A stretch of DNA of 64,000 nucleotides from Diphasiastrum complanatum (Eukaryota > Streptophyta > Lycopodiopsida > Lycopodiales > Lycopodiaceae). A program made the position numbers and the translations under genes. Below are positions 22,199 through 32,503 of the stretch, one piece after another; positions within the stretch are counted from its first letter, which is position 1, and every line of letters starts with the position of its first letter. Where the stretch lies: NCBI GenBank assembly GCA_029204225.1, contig CM055104.1, positions 41,943,233-42,007,232 on the forward strand. The letters are read 5' to 3'. The notes under the pieces are model-generated. The model was not told where the DNA came from and did no database searches. It was given only the letters and a program-made list of their open reading frames with translations.

Positions 22199-23772
22199 TC
22201 ATCTCCAATGATCAATTTTATCAATTATAGAACGTGTTACATTCATACATGGACTGACTATTTTGGGGCCACCCACACATGGGCAAAGTGTTTGGGTTGT
22301 GTTGGTAGAGGGAGTCGAGATCTGGCGATCATTAGATTCTTGTTGAGTTGCCCGAGTTTGTGTCTGCAGAACTTTCCCTATAGCTCTACTATGATTCTGC
22401 ACACCCCTCTATCCACTGCTCGGGAAAACCGGCCAATGGTTTGGTCCCCGAAGTGGATGGATCTGTTTGTGTTGCCTATGGAACTGGTTGAACTTTTTCT
22501 ACTTCGGGGACTCCACCATGTTCCATGCCTGAATCCAAACATGTATCCAATCCTGTCATTTCCTGTTGTTGAGGCGAGAATTGTGGCATCAATGGAACGC
22601 TGATCTCAGTAGAATCCAAAAGCTGAGCAGCAGCCTTTTCATATTCACTAATGGTTGCTTTGGCCTTTGCCAACTCAGTTAAGGCCATACTCGTGAATCT
22701 GTCAAAGCGGCCTTGGAATCCTTGAAGGGAACTTTATAAGTTTCAACTTTACTAAACAAACACCCGATTTCCGTCGGAGTTACCGGATGATCAGGAATTT
22801 GCATCTGAAGATACGCATCACGCTCAAGGGTGGTCGCATCCAATTCACCTTGACGACGTGTGCGATCCTGTTCAACCATTTGCAGTTGACCCCGGAGCAA
22901 GTGCACTTGTTGTTTTGCATCCTGCAAGGCCTGGTCTACTTGGTCTTGGGCGGTTGTGAGTGCATTATGTAGTGTACTGTCTAGGCGATCAGTCGATTGT
23001 TGTGCCTTCTTCATCTCAGCTTCAGACTTGGCATCGTGTTGCTTGGCAATCTTCAACTCTTTGTCCAACTGGATGACTTTCTAGCTAATAAGTGTATTCT
23101 TTGAGCCCATATCTGATATGTGCTGCTCCATTTCTTTTTTATTATCCAGCATAGACTGGATCACTTGCGCAAAGCTCGAGACTAAACCTAGAGCATCACC
23201 AGAATCTAATGTCGTGGAGGTGGTAGCAGCAAGAGGACCTGGTGGTACTATCCTTGGTTGGCATGAAGCTTGTGCCCGTGGTTCTTTTTCTTCAAATATG
23301 TCTTCTTCCTCGTGGCCCTCAGGTACCGTGGAGTCGAACTGTTTTGGCGACTTGACAGCTTGCCCGACCCGAATTGTATCTGGCACTTGAGCTGCGACGA
23401 TTTCCTGTGGTTCCTCCTGAAAAGTGTCTTCAAAAATATTTTTCGAATCATGGACAGTCTTGAATCCTCTTCCGGGCGAATGGAGTTCAAAGGGCGCTGG
23501 ACTTTGGGGCATGACAAAAACTTCTGAGGCCCCAAGGGGGTCGGAATCATCGAACATGTCCATGAAATACTGGGTCTTTGGTGAAACAACTCTTGTTTGT
23601 GAGGTGGCATAGGCAGCTATGATTGGAATGGTAGATCCAATTGTCACAGACTGACCCTGTGAGGAAGCAGAGGCGAGGGATGCATCAGTGGTGGGGGGAA
23701 TAGGTAGTTCAGTGCAAATAGCAGCAGGGGGTGAAAGCGTACCTAAAGATGTCTGCCTAGTCGGGTGGATAA
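22199..23772 (-). pseudogene. coiled-coil ORF of unknown family, 3' portion
   Basis: From 23772 down the minus strand a frame stays open for about 230 codons to a TAG at 23081. It reopens in the same frame to 22679 and continues in another frame (MALTELAKAKATISEYEKAA) to 22476. Composition is Pro/Ser/Thr-rich first, then acidic, then a strong heptad-like stretch from ELKIAKQHDAKSEAEMKKAQ through AQDQVDQALQDAKQQVHLL. Its 5' portion lies at 28575-28721 on the far side of element N3. I do not recognise the family. It could be the accessory ORF of a large retroelement or a decayed host gene. Confidence 0.5.
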
Positions 23773-24420
23773 TGTGAAGGATTTCAGATCATTCAAGATC
23801 CAATCCATGTCCCAAATCTTTGGTTACAATAAGGAGCAAACCAACAATCATGCCCATGTAGAAAAATCAGCATCTACATACAAAATGAGATGCAAACTCT
23901 AAGAGATATCAATCAAACATGAACCAGAACATAAAATATGTTTGCAGTCCGTACAATTACAGTACCCTACTGTATTTCACACGTGTGGAACCGAAAATAG
24001 CAATAAATGAGCATTCTACACACAAGATTGCAAGATAACACCAAGATAGTGCACCAATGAGTAGTAGAACCCAAAGAGAACCATGTATAATGATGAAATG
24101 AGAGAGAGAGAAGAGAGAAGATGTGTCTCTCCACGAGTTACATTCTTTTATAGAGTTTCTAAACCCTATTTGGCCACTTGGCTTTCCCTCCAAAATGTAA
24201 ACCCTACTATTTTTGGGTCTAGATTCTATGTACCCAAAGTTCAAATCTCTCAAACTCGACTACCAACTTTCCCACACTTTCCAAAAGTGTTTATTGAATG
24301 TATTTTAAACTAATATAACTTCAAAAAGTTTATCTCTAAGTCTAAAATGAGTTTTGGCCTCTTATTGACAATTTACCAAAATGTGACTAAACTAGACTAA
24401 ACTAGTTGAAATCTCTCACA
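23773..24420 (-). repeat. N3 3' LTR (648 bp)
   Basis: On the minus strand it runs from TGTGAGAGATTTC to CCTTCACA. The polypurine tract GAAGAGGGAG lies immediately upstream (24421-24432 on the plus strand as CTCCCTCTTC). The promoter region has CTATAAAAG (plus 24150-24160) followed by CT-rich sequence. Confidence 0.93.
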
Positions 24421-24767
24421 CTCCCTCTTCAACTAGTTTTGGCATAGTTTTGACAATAGAACTTTGATCCAACTTTAGAATGATCTCCATCCTAAGTATA
24501 GATCTTCTTTCTAAGGTTCTAAAGTATCTTTCATAATTGATATAGAGAATAGTGTCCAAATTGGATGCTTCACTATTTCTTACATCAATTTTGCACATCA
24601 AGATATAACTAGAACATGAAGAACCAAATAGAATGTGAATGAAATGATTCCTCCATGTCCTTTCTTGATATGTCTCCACCATAAAACTCCATGAATCAGC
24701 CTCCATCTCCATCTTGCCACAAGAAACCATCAAACCTTGGAGATCCATGAGTAGGTGAGTATATTAA

Positions 24768-26140
24768 TCATGCAAATCCAGCACCACATGACTCCATAAA
24801 CCAAGTAGGTTGCACTAGTCCATCTTCAAGATCTACTTGACACAAGAAAATGACCATGAATTCACCAAAAATTGACAATCTCCAAGTATTGGCACCAAGT
24901 AGCTCAACACTTGAGAACTTGATCATGGATGAGTGATATAATGAGCCTCCATTAGCCTCATTTCCATCAGCAAAACCAGCCAAGAATGCTAGTACAACTC
25001 CAACAATAAGATATTGCAAGACAATGTAGCTAGTATGTCCATATCTTGACAATTTGCACACATCCACATGAAATAGCTCAAACATGAGATAGAACAAGTA
25101 AAGTAAACTTGAACAACACTTCTTTGCTGCTCCTTTGACCTTACTTGAGTCTTCAATAAGCTGCAAAAATAGATCTATAACATCTTTGCCAAATAACCTT
25201 CCTTTGATGCTCTTGACTAGCTCCAAATTGCCACCTTTCCTTTTGTGTTGTTGAAGCCCTTTGAGACCAACCTCTTGATCTTCCTCTTGATCATCAAAGT
25301 CATTGAACAAACTTTGTTTTCCAGATCCATTACTTGCTTTTCCATTATGAAAACCATGAGAACCAATATCCACTTGCATAGCATCATCTACACAAGAAAA
25401 TTCTTCAAAACATGTGAATAAAGCAAAGTGTGTCGCTTCCACTTGCTTACCTTTCTCTTGATCATCAAAGATATCAAAGATATGGATATCTTCAGACCTG
25501 AACCTCTGAAAATACTCCCTCTCAAACATATGATCTAGATCCAACAAGATCTCATCAATGCTTGATCTCAAATTTCCACAAAGGTTAGTGAGAACAATGT
25601 CACCATCATAAATCAAAAGATAGATTCCAAACTTTCCATCCAACATGAAGTAGAGTAGGTGAAGATGAGTATCAAACCTAAGAAATCCAGCCCTCTTGAG
25701 TTCATACAAAACCTCAATAAGCTCACCAATGAGATCTCCCTTGTCTTGAAGAAATTGCCTCTCGATTTGTTCCACGTAGTCTTCTCCAACCAACCTTTTG
25801 CCATCTCGATCATGAGTGATCAATTCACAATCATAGAATCCTTTGAGTTGATGAAGAGATGTGAGATCCATGCCTTGGATCTTCCCAAGAACCAATCTTC
25901 CATTGCTCTTTCCTTCATAAGACTCCCTCTTAATGATTGCATCATAAGAAGTAGAAACCTCAAAAACATTAGAAGCCATGAAAAATATGATTAGTACCTT
26001 CAACATAAGGATGATTGAAGTACTCTCTTTTTTCAAACAAGAACTTCTACTCAATGTTTTAGGTAATGAATCATATGACAATGATTCTTCCTCAATATCA
26101 TTCACAATGACATCATTCAAAGTACATCCTAATATCTTCC
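24768..26140 (-). CDS. N3 RT-like strip and long 3' ORF region
   Basis: About 455 codons are open in one frame downstream of gag. In order: an N-terminal stretch with NDIEEESLSYDSLPKTLS; RDGKRLVGEDYVEQIERQF and LIEVLYELKRAG, which echo copia RT boxes; FGIYLLIYDGDIVLTNLCG, where YDGD replaces YVDD; EKGKQVEATHFALFTCFEEF, which matches the integrase-RT linker of Copia-D (EKGRQVEVDNISNALFTSFDE). A charged domain follows, then LLYLFYLMFELFHVDVCKL and LQYLIVGVVLAFLAGFADG, hydrophobic enough for a membrane segment. The frame extends upstream to 26516, but there it is the shadow of gag-pol sequence. Whether it is translated is unknown. Confidence 0.5.
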
Positions 26141-26562
26141 AAGGAAGAACCTTCACCTCCATTGATGAAGTTAGCTCTTTCCTTACCTTTTGCATGCTTG
26201 CACTTGCCATGAAGAACCATTGAATCACCATCATTATCCTCAAGACTAGCCAAGTTAGCACAAAGATGAACATCTCCAAGAAGCATATTAGATCTTGACC
26301 TAGATCTAGCATAAGGAAGCTTGTTAGACTTTGCATAAGATCCACCAATCTTATTGATGCTAAAAGATAACTTTGGAAAGTTGAGACCAATCTCTTTTTC
26401 CATTCCATCCTTTTTGTTAGCCATAACAAAAGCATCAAGCTTGAAAAGTCTACCTTGTCTATTGCCCCTAGCAACCAAGATTTCTTCCTTTGTAATGAAA
26501 CAAGCATCACCACCAAACTTTACCATGTATCCTTTCTTTATCATTTGACCAACTTCAAACAT
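26113..26562 (-). pseudogene. N3 pre-integrase remnant after protease deletion
   Basis: Reads VGQMIKKGYMVKFGGDACF and onward, the same protein as N1 residues after protease. It includes the Arg/Ser stretch ARSRSRSNMLLGDVHLC and ends shortly after GGEGSSLED. The preceding bases jump straight from the gag knuckle (ANECLK) to VGQM. The aspartic protease present in N1 is therefore deleted here. Confidence 0.7.
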
Positions 26563-27327
26563 TCATTTGCAAAATGCCCTTTGATTCCACAATAAAAGCA
26601 TTTCAACTTAGACTTATCTTTCTTTTTTCCAAAAGAAGAAGTCTCACATTGATCTTGCCCTTTAGACCACTTGCCTTTGCCTTTGCCCTTGAACTTGCCT
26701 TTGATGAACATAGCATCCTCTTCATAATGAGATGTCGATGTAGATCCACCTCCTCTTGATTGAATCCTATACTCCTCATTCACCAAGATCTCTTGCAAAT
26801 CCACAATACTTGGCAAAGTCTTTTGAATAGCAAAACTTTGAACAAGATTAGCATGATCATCCAACAAGCCATTAAGTATAACTTGAACAAGCTCTACCTC
26901 CTTAATGCTTTAATCAATACATGCTAACTCATCATTGAATGCCTTAACCCTCAAAACAAAAGCATGAGTACTCTCTTCCTTCTTTTGCAAACTTTGAAAG
27001 ATTTGTCTCCTAAGAGTAAGCACTCTTGATGTAGACTTGGATTCATAAAGCTTCTTCAAAGCTTCCCAAGCCTCCAAAGATGATGTGCACTTACCAACTT
27101 CCTTGAGAAGTTCATTGGTAACATTCATCTTGATCATGTGTAGAGCTTTCTTTGCTCTCTTGTCATACCTCACTTGATCTTGTTGAGTCGCTGGTCTCTC
27201 CTCCAAACCTACAACAATCTCCATCAACTCACTCCAATAAGGACTCCATCCTCACCTTCCAAGTAGAATAGTTGATTGAGGTAAGCCTATCATTGCTCTC
27301 CAACATAAATCCACCACTTGTAGCCAT
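26541..27327 (-). pseudogene. N3 gag (UBN2-type, with zinc knuckle)
   Basis: Starts at ATG 27327-27325 with NYSTWKVRMESLL, the opening of copia gag. A frameshift near 27235 leads to MMEIVVGLEERP and then the UBN2 core: KKALHMIKMNVTNELLKEVG, EAWEALKKLYESKS and LTLRRQIFQSLQ. A TAA stop follows ACID near 26910. The frame resumes with LDDHANLVQSFAIQKTLPS, a GKGKGKWSKG tract and an intact CX2CX4HX4C knuckle (CFYCGIKGHFANEC). Confidence 0.8.
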
Positions 27328-27916
27328 GTTGAAGTGACCTGATCTTCTCTTTCAACCTGTTCCAATGCACAAAGCACTCTCTTGAATGTCAAAAAATGAA
27401 CTCAAGAAGAAATCACAAAGATATGGAACCTCTCAAATCTCTTCTAGCACTTCTAACTAGAAAATCAACACATAGAATAGTGAAATCTTGATCAACCTAT
27501 GATCTATCCTCAATCTAATGATTCTTGCCACTTCCTAAGATTGAAACACACTCAAATGAAGTTCAGTAACCTCACAAACTAGAGATCCAATCAAAATTAG
27601 GGTTTTGACAAAATAACAAAAAATTGAACATCTCAAATTCTACATGCAATTTCTAGAAACTTGGTATATCTTCTTGTAGACTCCAATGAGACCTTCCTAA
27701 TGCACCAAATATCATCTAAATCCAGTAAACCAAGTGTGAAATCGGAATTGATCAAGTATATAACCCTATATTGAGTTTTGACCTACAAAAGATCAATTCT
27801 ACACATGCAAAAATGTTGATTTTTGAGTAGAGATCAATCTAGCATGCTCTAGCATTGGTAACTCCTCCAAATCCTTGCTAAATATGGCTGATCCTTTCAT
27901 AACCTGAAACACAAGA

Positions 27917-27928
27917 GCTCTGATACCA
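27917..27928 (-). other. N3 tRNA-iMet primer-binding site
   Basis: TGGTATCAGAGC on the minus strand follows the LTR end TTCACA without spacer. The placement is standard for Ty1/copia and fixes the strand of the element. Confidence 0.92.
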
Positions 27929-28574
27929 TGTGAAGGATTTAAGATCATTCAAGATCCAATCCATGTCCCAAATCTTTGGTTACAATAAGGAGCAAACCAA
28001 CAATCATGCCCACGTAGAAAAATCAGCATCTACATACAAAATGAGATGCAAACTCTAAGAGATATTCATAAAACATGAACCAAAACATAAAATATGTTTG
28101 CTGTCCGTACAATTACAGTACCCTATTGTATTTCACACGTGTGGAACCAAAAATAGCAATAAATGAGCATTCTACACACAAGATTGCAAGATAACACCAA
28201 GATAGTGCACCAATGAGTAGTAGAACCCAAAGAGGACCATGTATAATGATGAAATGAGAGAGAGAAGAGAGAAGATGTGTCTCTCCACGAGTTACATCCT
28301 TTTATAGAGTTTCCAAGCCCTATTTGGCCACTTGGCTTTCCCTCCAAAATGTAAACCCTACTATTTTCGGGTCTAGATTCAATGTACCCAAAGTTCAAAT
28401 CTCTCAAACTCGACTACCAACTTTCCCACACTTTCCAAAAGTGTTTATTGAATGTATTTTAAACTAACATAACTTCAAAAAGTTTATCTCTAAGTCTAAA
28501 ATGAGTTTTGGCCTCTTATTGACAATTTACCAAAATGTGACTGAACTAGACTAAACTAGTTGAAATCTCTCACA
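27929..28574 (-). repeat. N3 5' LTR (646 bp)
   Basis: Same boundaries as the 3' LTR (TGTGAGAG to CCTTCACA on the minus strand). It is followed on the plus side by the target duplication GATAA at 28575-28579. Confidence 0.93.
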
Positions 28575-28721
28575 GATAATGTTAGTGCACCAGGATGATG
28601 GGAAACCGGAAAAAACTACAGAATCAAGAAGGGTGGCTATAGTAGGAGTGAGTAAGTTAGAGGCATGGGAAAAGAGTTCAAACTCAAGGTCTTCAATATC
28701 TCTGGCCTTGTGGAACTTCAT
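28575..28721 (-). pseudogene. coiled-coil ORF, 5' portion cut off by N3
   Basis: An ATG at 28721-28719 opens MKFHKARDIEDLEFELFSHA and continues VVFSGFPSSWCTNII to the N3 insertion point. Removing N3 and one GATAA copy gives one frame that runs on into HPTRQTSLGTLSPP at 23772. This is direct evidence that a single ORF was split. A Ty3-B RT fragment lies immediately upstream, so the first residues may be a fusion point rather than a true start. Confidence 0.5.
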
Positions 28722-28732
28722 CTTCTAACGCC

Positions 28733-29610
28733 TCAATTGTCCAAATAGGAACAATAGTCAGTTTGTATATAGGTCTTGCAAGATCTGCAAAAAAGATAAT
28801 AAAAATTCAATAATAATTCGCATGACCCATAAAGACATAAACTCCACGAATTCTTGTTGGCGGTGGTAATTCCACGATGACTTTTATTTTTGAATAATCT
28901 GTTGCAATGCCATGTCCTAATATCACATGTCCCAAAACAACTCCGTGAGAAACCCAAATCTAACACTTTTCTGGATTTAAGAAAATTTGGTACTTACGAC
29001 AACGTTCAAAAACTTTTTTCAATCGATCCAGATGGTCTGTATCCGTGCTATAAACTCTGAGGTCATCCAAGTATATTTCAAAAAAATTCTGTGGATAATC
29101 TTTAAAAGCAAACTGCATTACTCTTTGAAACAAACTTGGTGCATTACATAGTCCAAAAGGCATTACTATATAAGCATAGGTCCCCCATTCTGTTGCAAAA
29201 GCTGTTTTGTGGTAATCTGTAGGTGCAATCTTGACCCGGTTGTATCCACTGAATCCATCCAGAAAACTATAAGCTTCTGCTCTAGCAAGGCGATCCAAAA
29301 TGCTTTCAGTAAAAGGTAACAGGAAGTGATTCTTTCTCGTTACTTTGTTCACGGCCTTGAGATTCACACAAATTCTCAATTTCCCATTCTTCTTAGGAAC
29401 AATGACAATTGTTGAAACCCATTCAGTGTGCTCGATCTCATAAATGAAATCGGTTTCAAGCAATCTCTGTAACTCTTTCTTTATCAAATCTGTAACATTA
29501 GGATTACAGCGATAGAATCTTGTGACCTTCTTTCAATTCTAACACTTGTTCTTCAAGTTCACGATGTGCTTTTGGTAACATGATAACCACATCATCCAGA
29601 GTTTAGCGTT
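28733..29610 (-). pseudogene. Ty3-B reverse transcriptase, partial
   Basis: One open frame (29487-28960) covers most of RT: FIYEIEHTEWVSTIVIVPKK, NGKLRICVNLKAVN, LPFTESILDRLARAEAYSF, LDGFSGYNRVKIAPTDYHKT, VMPFGLCNAPSLFQRVMQFA and the active site EIYLDDL. After a stop the frames continue with ATDYSKIKVIVELPPP. A short link before it reads TLDDVVIMLPKAHRE. RNase H and integrase do not follow; the sequence changes near 28730 into the coiled-coil ORF. It is closely related to Ty3-C on the plus strand. Confidence 0.82.
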
Positions 29611-29615
29611 TGAAA

Positions 29616-30410
29616 TGATAAAATTCCAGCAAGTTCACATGTGTGTGATCCTCAAGTGTGAATGATCTTGTTAAGCTTTGTGTTTAGCACATAAATTGAT
29701 TCTAGATTGAATATCGAGATCTAGTACAAGAACTTATGGCAAGAACTTATGGACAAAGCACAATCTAGCATGCTAATAGTCAAAGAATGATTGCATTGAA
29801 AATCAAAATAGAAGAAGTACTTAATGCATTAGCATAATCCTCTACTCGAGTTAGAGAGAGAAAGAGAGAGAAAAATCAAGCAAACAATAGTATAGATCCA
29901 AATTGACATGGAATAGCTTCAAAGCTCTGTTCTTCATCAAAATTTATGAGAGAGCCTACACATGTTTATGGAGATTGGAGTAGCTCGAGGTAGAACCATC
30001 TCTCTCCTACTTTCATCCACATCTAAAAGGGAAAACTAGCAAACTAGTGACATTTGTCACTTTACATGCATGCATTTCTACCTACTTTTACCAAGTGTCA
30101 AATTCTAAACTAGAATTGCCCAAATCACCATGCATGTGTCCAATTCACTTTGTGCATGCCTTGCATGTCACTATGGAATACTTACAATCATTGCATGTGA
30201 TGTGCCACGAGTTTCTACAAGCCCATAATTGGCATTTCTATGTCTACATTCTATATGCATGTTGTATATGACCAACTAGTCTCAAGAAACCATGTAGCCC
30301 GAGTTTCGTCTAGGCCAAATTTGGCATTTACAATATGAAACATTACATACACATAGAAAAAACTTTGCCAAAGTCTAAAGTCAAGATAGATGATTTTTCA
30401 TTTTTCAACA
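29616..30410. mobile_element. 795-bp solo LTR inside Ty3-B
   Basis: Bounded by TGATAAAATTCC and TTTTTCAACA (TG...CA), flanked on both sides by TGAAA (29611-29615 and 30411-30415). Removing it and one TGAAA restores a Ty3 reading frame (PEHFKR then TLDDVVIMLP) that aligns with Ty3-C at 18376-18410 with no extra bases. No gag, pol, primer site or polypurine tract lies within, so it is a solo LTR left by recombination. Orientation is not certain. Confidence 0.85.
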
Positions 30411-30415
30411 TGAAA

Positions 30416-31372
30416 TGCTCTGGCATATCATGCTGGACTTCCTCTGATTGTTCTTTGTCAAAAGGATTAGTCTTGGATCTTCGCTTAGCTTTCTTAGCAG
30501 AAATTGATCATGTTGGCGATGTCTTCTGAGAAGATGGATTCTTCTTTGAAGGTGAAGGCTTCATATTCCTAGATGGTGATGTCTTGCGAGAGTTTGATTT
30601 GAAGAATCATCCTTGACTTTCCCTTTGCCTTTATCCAATAAGGGTGGCACATTCTTCGAATCAATCTTTTGAGGTGGATTTTCCCATTTCAGAACCGTAT
30701 TATCATGTTGCTTAGCTTGTTTCTTCGTCATTGATCCTGTGATCTTCTCTTCCTTCAATATAACTACTTTTGGTGGTTTTCTTTTTGGTTCATTGGGAAT
30801 ATCACGTACTCCAAATCTGGTAGGATCCATGTGATTTAGAGCCTGCTCATCAGTAAGTTCTACATTGTAATCATAAGTCAAGGCATGACTCATATGAATA
30901 AGCTCATTGTCGATTGGATCTGGTATGGGTTCCGTTGATATCCAAGCTACATTCGGCACATTCAAAGGAAAAGTGATCGGCGTATCCAAAGTTCGATCCA
31001 ATAATGAAATCTCGCTCAAGTTGTATTGATTATCTTGTTGACACATATAGCCTGCTGTACAATCAATTGTTGCAAGAGCTTGATTCCAATTGACAGTATC
31101 AGTTTGAGAGTCATAATGTACTCCCCAGTTTTTGACTGGTCGGTCACAGGTATAATCCGTTGTTAATGAATCATCATCCTCTTTTTAACAGATTTGACCA
31201 AAAATTTGACAGAGACTTGATTTGGAAAATCAAAATTTAAAAATAGTATTGGCGAAGATTTCCTAGACGAAGGTTGACTCGGCGAAGGTTCAACAATGTT
31301 ATTTTTGATAAAAACTCTCTGATCAGGTTTTTCTGACAAATGTAATGGAAATAACCTTTGTCGAACTCTCAA
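30416..31372 (-). pseudogene. Ty3-B gag-pol spacer region
   Basis: The minus-strand frame 31046-30561 (161 codons) is polar. It contains PNVAWISTEPIPDPIDNELI, TKKQAKQHDNTVLKWENPPQ and DKGKGKVKDDSSN. It then passes, with shifts, to KAKRRSKTNPFDKEQSEE, matching Ty3-C (KHKTKVNPFEQEKADE). Upstream frames to 31372 are basic. No catalytic motif is seen, and the zinc knuckle and protease are absent or decayed. Confidence 0.55.
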
Positions 31373-32333
31373 ACAGAGAATCTGACTCAGATAAATCTAG
31401 GGTAGAACTGGCAAAGGTTCCTAGCACATAGAAGTACAATTTATGTAGTTTGACAAGGGTAAAAATAGAGATTTTTGTGATCTTGACAATATCAACGTTT
31501 GTCTAACTTCAAAGATGTCAATTTACTATAAATAAAATCCTCAGAAGTTTTAACGAAGGTTTTGGCGAAGGTTACAAATGTAATATTGTTGTTTTTGCAA
31601 AAAAAAAAAAAAGGCTTTTTTGACAAAAATGGAACAATATGACATGTGGCCTCTACTTGTCACTGATGAACTAAAATAGTAAATCGGACTGACACAGACT
31701 TTGGCGAAGGTTCTTTCTGGAAATTAAAAATTTTTGTGACAAAAAAAAAGGTGTTAAGATCTCACAAAATTTTACATATTTCTAGATGAACAGTCACTTT
31801 GAACTTCTATTTTTAGAATTAATGTTGGCCGACCTGGCAGTAGATAGATCTGAATCACACCTATGCACAGTGAATCGGACGAATGTTCTCTTTTTGTATT
31901 GGGTGTTTTTTGATGTTTTCTGATGGTTTTTCTGATGTTTCTGGAAATCTGCTGGGAAGGAATGTTTACCCTTCAAAGTGAAGGTTTTGTGATCAAAAAC
32001 AAAGGTGCCTACAACTCGGTGAACATCTCCTGAAAGAGGGTGAAAAGTTATCAGCTCTGATGACGATTTTTGCCTCCTTTTGACCAAGATCTGGCATATT
32101 TGATCAATTTTTGTTGTTTTTTCTGATTTCTAAGATCCAGATGGATCTTAAGAATGGCAATCTGAGTAGCTTCCCCTTCTCAATAAGCAGATTAGATTTC
32201 AGACAAGCAAATCAGGCAAAATCACTTCCAAACTAACCCTAAATGTAGTTTTAACACTATTCATGCCACGACAAGATGCCTAATGCAAGCCAACCATCCA
32301 ACAAACATGCTGCAGACTAAAAAATTGGCGTAG
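31373..32333 (-). other. Ty3-B leader between primer site and coding region
   Basis: About 960 bp without a convincing domain. The frame 32087-31794 is Lys/His-rich and could be leader-encoded or chance. A-runs at 31599-31612 and near 31741. Confidence 0.4.
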
Positions 32334-32352
32334 CTCCCCGGCAACGGTGCCA
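32334..32352 (-). other. Ty3-B tRNA-Asp primer-binding site
   Basis: The minus strand reads TGGCACCGTTGCCGGGGAG. It matches the complement of the plant tRNA-Asp 3' end (TGGCGCCGTTGCCGGGG) except for one base. Athila/Tat-like and related Ty3 elements use this primer. The LTR would begin at 32357 on the plus strand (TGTAGTGGG). Confidence 0.8.
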
Positions 32353-32356
32353 AAAT

Positions 32357-32503
32357 TGTAGTGGGTTTCTTTCCTAGCCTATCTTCAACCCAAGATCTCT
32401 AGAATGGAGATATTCCACATTGTTGATGTTGTGGTGACGTGCACTCAATTTAGCTAAAGATCTTAGATCCATTTATGTCATCATTGGATCTGATTTTTTC
32501 ACA
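32357..32503. other. overlapping LTR ends of Ty3-B (minus) and N4 (plus)
   Basis: Only about 150 bp separate the two primer sites, so at least one LTR is truncated. The right end (GGATCTGATTTTTTCACA) resembles the 3' end of the N-family LTR (TGATCTGAAATCCTTCACA). The left end (TGTAGTGGG) fits a Ty3 LTR terminus. Confidence 0.45.

Larger units (their letters stand above)
23773..28574 (-). mobile_element. N3: complete-ended non-autonomous copia-type element
   Basis: Two full LTRs (23773-24420 and 27929-28574), a primer site directly beside the 5' LTR, a polypurine tract beside the 3' LTR, and a perfect 5-bp duplication GATAA at 23768-23772 and 28575-28579 define a 4.8-kb insertion on the minus strand. 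By eye the LTRs differ at about 18 positions plus one 2-bp gap, close to 97% identity. This is a fairly recent insertion. Inside are gag, a deletion that removed protease, a degenerate RT strip and a long 3' ORF region. Integrase and RNase H are lacking, so it must have moved using proteins from another element. It interrupts the coiled-coil ORF. Confidence 0.93.

Noticed and set aside
24768-26516. 582-codon minus-strand frame taken as one protein from its first codon
   Set aside because: The first 125 or so codons are the shadow of the pre-integrase remnant read in another frame (26562-26113). Only the part below about 26140 aligns with other copies as protein.
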